DNA of 64,000 bases from the NCBI GenBank assembly GCA_910575625.1, contig CAJTFD010000005.1, forward strand, positions 193,229-257,228, read 5' to 3'. Positions 59,218 to 64,000 of the stretch are shown piece after piece (position 1 is the first letter of the stretch; every line of letters begins with the position of its first letter). Source of the DNA: Clostridia bacterium. GTDB lineage: Bacteria; Bacillota; Clostridia; Lachnospirales; Lachnospiraceae. A program made the translations under genes and the position numbers. The notes below the pieces were generated by a model, which was given only the letters and a program-made list of their open reading frames with translations, was not told the origin of the DNA and ran no database searches.

Positions 59218-59670
59218 TCAGTTGATCATTTTTTCCATTACATAATTCACAAGCCAGATCCCCCGCCGCTCAACCTGCTGCTTTCGTATCACACGGTAAC
59301 CCCTCTTTTCAAAAAAGGGCTTTGCCGTGATGGACGCATGGGTGGTGATCTTTCCTTTGACGGATCTCTCCAGACACGCGCAGAGCGCTGTGGCAGCGCC
59401 CTGTCTCTGATGATCTCTATGTACAAACAACCGGTCCAGGTAGCCTGTATCGTCTATGTCCCCGAAACCGATGATGAACGGACCCTCGACTGCGATGCAT
59501 GTGTGGTGTTCCGTCAGGGAGCGGTCCCATCTCTCCAGATCCACCTGGCCTGTGGCCCAGGCGTCTAACTGCTCTTTCGTGTAATCCTGCGCGTTGACCG
59601 TGTGGATCGTATTGTAAAAGAGATCCGCTAAGATGGGACAGTCTGCGGATCGGTATTTTCTGATGATCAT
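59218..59670 (-). CDS. GNAT family N-acetyltransferase
   Basis: This 150-residue GNAT enzyme has RKYRSADCPILADLFYNTIH, DDTGYLDRLFVHRDHQRQGA (the acetyl-CoA-binding Q/RxxGxG/A turn) and ITAKPFFEKRGYRVIRKQQV. It resembles YafP/ElaA-like small acetyltransferases. The substrate is unknown. The start at 59670 (MIIRKYRSAD) is chosen for GAGGTGGAG directly upstream. Its promoter was not identified. Confidence 0.9.
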   Translation of the reverse strand: MIIRKYRSADCPILADLFYNTIHTVNAQDYTKEQLDAWATGQVDLERWDRSLTEHHTCIAVEGPFIIGFGDIDDTGYLDRLFVHRDHQRQGAATALCACLERSVKGKITTHASITAKPFFEKRGYRVIRKQQVERRGIWLVNYVMEKMIN

Positions 59671-59881
59671 CTCCACCTCGTTGTGATAGCCTGGCAAGCG
59701 TCCCCATCATCATATCATATATCCCGGTCTTTCACAATGGGACATACAGCTACCTCTCAAAGTGTGCCGCCATATTTTTACCGGAAATGCCATACCTGAC
59801 TTGTGGACATGCGCCCCGCCAAAAGGTCTATCCGCTTGAAAACCTGCATTTATCAAAAGGGACTGGATTGCTTGGCCGGTG

Positions 59882-59921
59882 AAAAAAAGTGCCGAACCTT
59901 ATTTCTAAGACTCCGCACTTT
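59882..59921 (-). terminator. Terminator of the 57-residue gene
   Basis: On the minus strand AAAGTGCGGA pairs with TTCGGCACTTT and is followed by a T-run, 13 bases beyond the stop at 59935. Confidence 0.75.
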
Positions 59922-59934
59922 CTTTCGCCAGCCG

Positions 59935-60108
59935 CTATTTCGTCAATGGTGGCTGTTGGTAGAGTTTCCGCTCAATCTGCCGCCTTTTTTTCGCGATCAC
60001 TACAAGTGTTTTCTCTGCCTGATCTTCTTTCGCCGCTTCTTCAATGTCCTCCAAAAGGGCTAATTGGTCAAAAAGGTAACAATTCAACTCTTTTTCGCTT
60101 ATCGGCAT
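59935..60108 (-). CDS. Small charged protein of unknown function with a complete transcription unit
   Basis: This 57-residue protein is unrecognised: MPISEKELNCYLFDQLALLE followed by DIEEAAKEDQAEKTLVVIAK and a basic tail. It is highly charged and helical with one Cys, no membrane segment and no metal motif. The gene has all signals of expression: promoter TTTACA-17-TATAAT at 60147-60175, ribosome site GGAGGTGAT seven bases before the ATG at 60108, and a terminator after the stop. It lies just beside a complete MITE. Confidence 0.72.
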   Translation of the reverse strand: MPISEKELNCYLFDQLALLEDIEEAAKEDQAEKTLVVIAKKRRQIERKLYQQPPLTK

Positions 60109-60146
60109 GACCATCACCTCCATTTTTTACGCCTTCAACTGCAACC

Positions 60147-60175
60147 ATTATAAATGCAGAACCGGGAAGTGTAAA
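60147..60175 (-). promoter_or_regulatory. Promoter of the 57-residue gene
   Basis: TTTACA (60170-60175) and TATAAT (60147-60152) on the minus strand are separated by 17 bases, followed by a leader of about 33 bases. Confidence 0.8.
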
Positions 60176-60236
60176 GGGCTCTGTTGATACAGAATGGATA
60201 CCAGCTCTCCTCATCTTTTAGAGTATTCAATCTCAC

Positions 60237-60397
60237 TAGGGAACTGTTAATAAATAACTTTTAAATAGTGCGCCGGATTTTTCTTTGAGAGTGCCGGTTA
60301 AAGATCAGGCGCATAGCGGGCTATGTAACTGATCTTTGACCGGTGCTATCGGAGAAAAAGACAAGCAATATTAAAAGTTATTTTTGAACAGTTCCTA
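60237..60397. mobile_element. Complete palindromic MITE (161 bp)
   Basis: The ends TAGGGAACTGTT (60237) and AACAGTTCCTA (60387-60397) are inverted, followed inward by AAATAACTTTTAA/TTAAAAGTTATTT arms. The centre folds as CCGGTTAAAGATCAG (60294-60308) against CTGATCTTTGACCGG (60329-60343) around CATAG/CTATG. It has no open frame and TA at both ends, as for IS630/Tc1-type MITEs. A half copy lies at 19718-19772. Confidence 0.85.
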
Positions 60398-60520
60398 ACT
60401 AAATCTGATCATGGAGATGACAGAAAAAGAAAGACAGGATACAAATATGGCCACATTATATGGATTACGTCTAATTTCTACAAACGGGGAAGCTTGCCAC
60501 CACTCCCCCGACGATCAAGA
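60398..60520. other. Spacer between MITE and uxaC end
   Basis: About 120 bases. A short plus-strand frame beginning ATGACAGAAAAAGAAAGACA has a GGAG before it but encodes no recognised protein and runs into the uxaC region. Nothing else is seen. Confidence 0.3.
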
Positions 60521-61936
60521 TCACACCTCAAACCCAAAATACCGCACCGCATTCTCATAACAGATCCCCCGGACGATCCGCTCCAAAGCCCGGGCATCCG
60601 CCGGATACTCCCCATTTTCCACCCAGCCTCCGATCAGCTCGCACAAGATCCTGCGGAAATATTCATGCCGCGTATACGACAGGAAGCTCCTGGAATCCGT
60701 CAGCATCCCGATAAAATTCCCCAGAAGCCCCAGACTGGCCAGGGAAGTCATCTGCCGGATCATCCCCGTCTTATGATCGTTGAACCACCAGGCGCTCCCC
60801 TGCTGGATCTTACCCGCCACGCTGCCGTCCTGAAAGCATCCGATCACCGTCCCGATCACCGCATCATCCGCCGGATTTAGGGAATACAGGACCGTCTTCG
60901 GCAATTCCCCCGTCCGCTCCAGCGCGTTCAAAAATCCCGTCATCTCCGCCGCCGGTGCATGGTCGTAGATGCAGTCCACCCCCGCATCCGGCCCCAGCGC
61001 CCGGAATATCCGCTCATTGCTATCCCGTTTCACACCGTAGTGCAGCTGCATGGCCCAGCCTCTGCGATGGTATTCCCGGCCCAGAGCCATCAACAGAGCC
61101 GTCTTGAACTGACGTTCCTCCTGCGGAGAAATACTGCCGCCCGAGAGCCGTTTGCCGAAGATCACCTCCACCCCATCCTCCGAGATCGGCTCATACATGA
61201 TAAAGGCCAGCCCATGGTCGGCAACCCGGCATCCCAGCGCCGCAAAGTGATCCATCCGTTTTATCAGCGCCTCGATCAGTACGGCGAAACTATCCACCTC
61301 CATATCCGCGGCCCGCCCTAAGTCTCGCAGATACTCCGTGTAATCCGCGTTTTCCAGATTTAACGCCCGGTCTGGCCGCCAGGTGGGGAGCACCTGCACG
61401 GGAAAGCTCTTATCCGCCGCGATCAGCTGATGCCATTCCAGTGTATCCACCGGGTCGTCGGTGGTGCACAGCAAGGTGACACGAGCCATCTGGATCATCT
61501 TCCGGGCTGTCAGGCCCTCTCGCAGCTGGTCGTTGCACAGTCTCCATACTTCCCCGGCTGTCTTCTCATCCAGATGCCCCTCATAGCCAAAATACCGTTT
61601 CAACTCCAGATGACTCCAGTGATACAGCGGATTCCCGATGGCCATCTCCAGGGTCCCCGCCCATTTCTGGAATTTCTCCCGGTCGGGGGCGTCCCCTGTG
61701 ATGTACCGCTCCTTTACGCCGTTTGCCCGCATCTGCCGCCATTTATAATGGTCGCCGCCCAGCCAGACCTGGGTGATGTTGTCAAACCGCCGGTCCTCAT
61801 AGATCTCCCGGGGGCTGATATGGCAGTGATAGTCCAGAATCGGCATGGGCTCGGCGTACTCATGGTACAGCCTGCGGGCCATACCGGTAGAGAGCAGAAA
61901 ATCCTCATCCATAAATTTTTTCATATTCCATCTCAT
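60521..61936 (-). CDS. uxaC: Glucuronate/galacturonate isomerase
   Basis: UxaC converts D-glucuronate to D-fructuronate and D-galacturonate to D-tagaturonate, the first step of hexuronate use. The 471-residue amidohydrolase-superfamily enzyme has PILDYHCHISPREIYEDRRF (metal-binding HxH), HWSHLELKRYFGYEG, LLCTTDDPVDTLEWH and WAMQLHYGVKRDSNERIFRA, ending near ICYENAVRYFGFEV. The start at 61936 is chosen because GGAGGTGAG lies seven bases upstream. It is the last gene of reductase-eda-kdgK-uxaC. Confidence 0.95.
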   Translation of the reverse strand: MRWNMKKFMDEDFLLSTGMARRLYHEYAEPMPILDYHCHISPREIYEDRRFDNITQVWLGGDHYKWRQMRANGVKERYITGDAPDREKFQKWAGTLEMAIGNPLYHWSHLELKRYFGYEGHLDEKTAGEVWRLCNDQLREGLTARKMIQMARVTLLCTTDDPVDTLEWHQLIAADKSFPVQVLPTWRPDRALNLENADYTEYLRDLGRAADMEVDSFAVLIEALIKRMDHFAALGCRVADHGLAFIMYEPISEDGVEVIFGKRLSGGSISPQEERQFKTALLMALGREYHRRGWAMQLHYGVKRDSNERIFRALGPDAGVDCIYDHAPAAEMTGFLNALERTGELPKTVLYSLNPADDAVIGTVIGCFQDGSVAGKIQQGSAWWFNDHKTGMIRQMTSLASLGLLGNFIGMLTDSRSFLSYTRHEYFRRILCELIGGWVENGEYPADARALERIVRGICYENAVRYFGFEV

Positions 61937-61942
61937 ATCCGC

Positions 61943-62968
61943 TCACCTCCGCACACGCCCGGAAGCATCTCCCCCGGCCAGCCGTTCCACCTCCTCGAAG
62001 GAGACCATATTGAAATCCCCCTCGATGGAGTGTTTCAGACAGGAAGCCGCCGCCGCAAATTCGATGGTCCTGTACGGGTCGTAGTTATTCAGACAGGCTG
62101 CGATCAGCCCGCCGCCGAAGCTGTCGCCCCCGCCCACCCGGTCCACAATATGCATATTGTATTTTCTGCTGAAATAATATTCCTTTCCGTCATAGAGCAT
62201 GGCCGACCACAGATTGTCGTTGGCCGACAGAGATTCCCGGAGGGTGATCGCAATCTTCTGAAAACCAAACCGCTCCATCAGCTGATCCGCCACCTGTTTA
62301 TAGCTCTTCCGGTCCACCTCCCCCGCGGTCACGTCTGTATGGGCCGCGTGGATGCCGAACACATCCGCCGCGTCCTCCTCGTTGGCGATGCATACGTCCA
62401 CATATTTACAGAGCTCGCCCATGACCTGGCCCGCCTTCTCCCGGCTCCAGAGTTTCTTTCTGTAATTTAGATCACAGGATATGGTGGCCCCGGCTTTCTT
62501 CGCCTCCCGGCACGCATCCAGGCAGATGCCCGCCACATTGTCATTTAAAGCCGGTGTGATCCCTGTAAAATGAAACCACTGGGCTTTCTCAAAAATCTTC
62601 TTCCAGTTGAAATCCCCCTTCTCCGCGCTGTAGATCGAGGAATCCGCCCGGTCGTAGATGACTTTCGACGGCCTCTGGGACGCGCCTTTTTCCAGAAAAT
62701 AGATCCCAATCCGCTGGCCGCCCCGGACGATATAGGACGTATCCACGCCGAATTTGCGCAGCGCGTTGATACCCCCCTGTCCGATCTCATGGTCCGGCAG
62801 CTTGGTCACGAACACCGCGTTGAACCCATAATTAGCCAGAGATACAGCCACGTTGGCCTCGCCGCCCCCATAGGTGGCCCCGTACTTTTCCGCCTGGACG
62901 AACCGTTCATAGCCTTCCGGCGCAAGCCGCAGCATCAGTTCGCCAAAGGTCACGATCTTCCTCCTCAT
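61943..62968 (-). CDS. kdgK: 2-dehydro-3-deoxygluconokinase (PfkB family)
   Basis: KdgK phosphorylates 2-keto-3-deoxygluconate to KDPG. The 341-residue PfkB-family kinase has the N-terminal VTFGELMLRLAPEGYERF, GGGEANVAVSLANYG, the ATP-side NEEDAADVFG and the catalytic HIVDRVGGGDSFGGGLIAAC with the anion hole GGGDSF and catalytic Asp. Its ATG overlaps the eda stop (ATGA). The start at 62968 is chosen for that overlap and GGGGGAGAAGGG. Substrate assignment rests on the operon. Confidence 0.92.
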   Translation of the reverse strand: MRRKIVTFGELMLRLAPEGYERFVQAEKYGATYGGGEANVAVSLANYGFNAVFVTKLPDHEIGQGGINALRKFGVDTSYIVRGGQRIGIYFLEKGASQRPSKVIYDRADSSIYSAEKGDFNWKKIFEKAQWFHFTGITPALNDNVAGICLDACREAKKAGATISCDLNYRKKLWSREKAGQVMGELCKYVDVCIANEEDAADVFGIHAAHTDVTAGEVDRKSYKQVADQLMERFGFQKIAITLRESLSANDNLWSAMLYDGKEYYFSRKYNMHIVDRVGGGDSFGGGLIAACLNNYDPYRTIEFAAAASCLKHSIEGDFNMVSFEEVERLAGGDASGRVRR

Positions 62969-63612
62969 CCCTTCTCCCCCCTGCATTCCTTTACGATCCG
63001 GGCCGCTTCCCGGGACAACTCCCGGATCTTGTCAAATGCGCCCGCCCAGATCAGGTCCCCCTTGACCATCCAGGTCCCGCCGCAGGCCAGTATCCGGTCG
63101 TACTGCAGATAGTCCCCCACATTTGCGGGGCTGATCCCGCCGGTGGGCATGAACAGTATATCCTTGTAAGGCGCCGCCAGGGCCCGGATCATCGACAAGC
63201 CCCCGGCTGGTTCCGCCGGAAAAAATTTGACTGCGTTCAGATCATTTTCCAGGGCCTGTTCCACATCGCTGGGAGTGGAACAGCCCGGTGTGATCAGATA
63301 GCCTTTTTCCACACAATGACGTACGATCCGCGGGTTCAGCCCCGGACTTACCAGGAACTTGGCGCCGGCCGCCACTGCCCGGTCCGCCTGTTCCGTGGTC
63401 AGCACCGTCCCGGCCCCCACCAGCATATCGGGAAATTCCCGGACGATGCGGCATATGGCGTTTTCAGCTGCGGCTGTACGGAATGTGATCTCCGCACAGG
63501 GCAGACCGCCCTCCGTGAGGGCCTGGGCCAAGGGCAGCGCATCCTTTTCATCCTCCAGCGCCACGACCGGGACGATCCCAATCTTCTTGATCTTTTCCAG
63601 TATCTTTTGCAT
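62965..63612 (-). CDS. eda: KDPG / KHG aldolase
   Basis: Eda splits 2-keto-3-deoxy-6-phosphogluconate into pyruvate and glyceraldehyde 3-phosphate. The 215-residue class I aldolase has IGIVPVVALEDEKDALPLAQ, GGLPCAEITFRTAAAENAI (catalytic Glu region), VGAGTVLTTEQADRAVAAGA and VKFFPAEPAGGLSMIRALAA, whose Lys forms the Schiff base. The start at 63612 (MQKILEKIKK) has AGGAGAAAAG upstream. It is translationally coupled to kdgK. Confidence 0.96.
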   Translation of the reverse strand: MQKILEKIKKIGIVPVVALEDEKDALPLAQALTEGGLPCAEITFRTAAAENAICRIVREFPDMLVGAGTVLTTEQADRAVAAGAKFLVSPGLNPRIVRHCVEKGYLITPGCSTPSDVEQALENDLNAVKFFPAEPAGGLSMIRALAAPYKDILFMPTGGISPANVGDYLQYDRILACGGTWMVKGDLIWAGAFDKIRELSREAARIVKECRGEKG

Positions 63613-63635
63613 CTGTCTTTTCTCCTGCATCTTCT

Positions 63636-64000
63636 TTAAACGTATTTTTCCAAAGTCCTCCGCACTGCGCCGGGACCGGCCAGCATTTCCTCAAAATATC
63701 CCTCCACTTTATCCGCCAATCCCGCTCCATAGAGATCCACGCCGAAGATCTCCACATTTTCCAGGATCGGTCTTATATTTTCTTCCTGGATGAGCGGCAC
63801 CAGCGTCTCCGCCAGCGGATCCGGGCTGAGCTGGAAAGAACGGCCCTCGTCGTCAACCCCCATCAGATACCGGAGCCACCCGGCAAAGACCAGCGGGATC
63901 TTCGTCAGATCTCTCGCATCGAGACCCGGCGCGTCCTGGTATGCCTTGATCGTCTCCCCGAAACGGACGGCCAGTTTCTGGGAGGTGTCTGTGGCGATGC
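63636..64000 (-). CDS. Mannitol dehydrogenase-family hexuronate reductase, C-terminal part (cut by right edge)
   Basis: The visible C-terminal 120 residues belong to the long-chain mannitol dehydrogenase family, which includes fructuronate reductase (UxuB) and tagaturonate reductase (UxaB). Motifs: IATDTSQKLAVRFGETIKAY, KIPLVFAGWLRYLMGVDDEG and DLYGAGLADKVEGYFEEMLA. The operon with uxaC, kdgK and eda requires such an NAD(H)-dependent step. The dehydratase (uxuA or uxaA) must lie further right. Which of the two reductases it is cannot be decided from this fragment. Confidence 0.88.
   Translation of the reverse strand, partial: IATDTSQKLAVRFGETIKAYQDAPGLDARDLTKIPLVFAGWLRYLMGVDDEGRSFQLSPDPLAETLVPLIQEENIRPILENVEIFGVDLYGAGLADKVEGYFEEMLAGPGAVRRTLEKYV

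Noticed and set aside
1..64000. tRNA, rRNA, tmRNA or RNase P RNA genes
   Set aside because: No cloverleaf with a conserved T-arm or other conserved RNA core was seen when reading both strands; a covariance search would be needed to exclude them fully.

Overview
This window comes from a spore-forming Firmicute of the class Clostridia, most likely a Lachnospiraceae (Clostridium cluster XIVa) chromosome. The sequence is moderately GC-rich. It carries spoIIID, spoVG and a YlmC/YmxH-type gene. It has the paired glgC/glgD arrangement of Firmicutes, radical-SAM and 4Fe-4S enzymes typical of anaerobes, and several proteins (DUF6128-like, DUF5722-like, YjfB-like) common in that family. No tRNA, rRNA, CRISPR array, intact prophage or transposase gene was recognised.

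Layout. 1-8.7 kb: the proteostasis operon tig-clpP-clpX (clpX cut by the left edge), a DJ-1-like protein, an sce7726-like nuclease-fold protein, a CYTH protein, proC, a membrane protein operonic with a transglycosylase-like protein that has lost its catalytic Glu, a MATE exporter and spoIIID. 9-14.1 kb: an envelope-polymer block: Rpe-family epimerase, IspD/TarI-like cytidylyltransferase, GatD/TarJ-like polyol-phosphate dehydrogenase, a GT2 glycosyltransferase and a polyprenyl-phosphate sugar transferase. Together they suggest a CDP-activated polyol phosphate and a lipid-linked glycan. 14-19.3 kb: active lytic transglycosylase, M15-like peptidase, YjfB-like protein, NYN/OST-HTH protein, ZIP transporter and an unknown protein. 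19.4-23.5 kb: an AT-richer island with a McrBC-type modification-dependent restriction pair, bordered by a kinase relic and half of a palindromic MITE.

23.5-31.2 kb: rpsI-rplM, aspS, a Nim-like flavoprotein behind a leader terminator, a second MATE exporter, an alpha/beta hydrolase, an iron-sulfur aldo/keto reductase and a radical-SAM activase. 31.2-38 kb: two low-complexity repeat proteins (DUF6128-like; secreted DUF5722-like glycosidase), a coiled-coil plus 3D-domain wall protein and a small XRE regulator. 38-42.5 kb: glycogen synthesis (glgC-glgD) with spoVG, and murC followed by a four-box DnaA cluster. 42.7-47.9 kb: a compact type IV pilus operon (transglutaminase-like lipoprotein, PilC, four pilin-like proteins, PilT) interrupted by a MITE whose end supplies a stop codon.

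48-64 kb: glmS, a large hybrid histidine kinase, an MCP, a Sfp-type phosphopantetheinyl transferase, YlmC/YmxH, nrdR, terD, a decayed ion-transporter pseudogene, an ECF sigma/anti-sigma pair, a GNAT, a small complete 57-residue transcription unit, a full MITE and a hexuronate catabolic operon (reductase-eda-kdgK-uxaC) running off the right edge.

Recurring non-coding signals are clusters of unrelated hairpins in intergenic spaces (563-743, 14973-15270, 33084-33200), two palindromic MITE families, and many convergent gene pairs whose ends touch or overlap with no room for a terminator.
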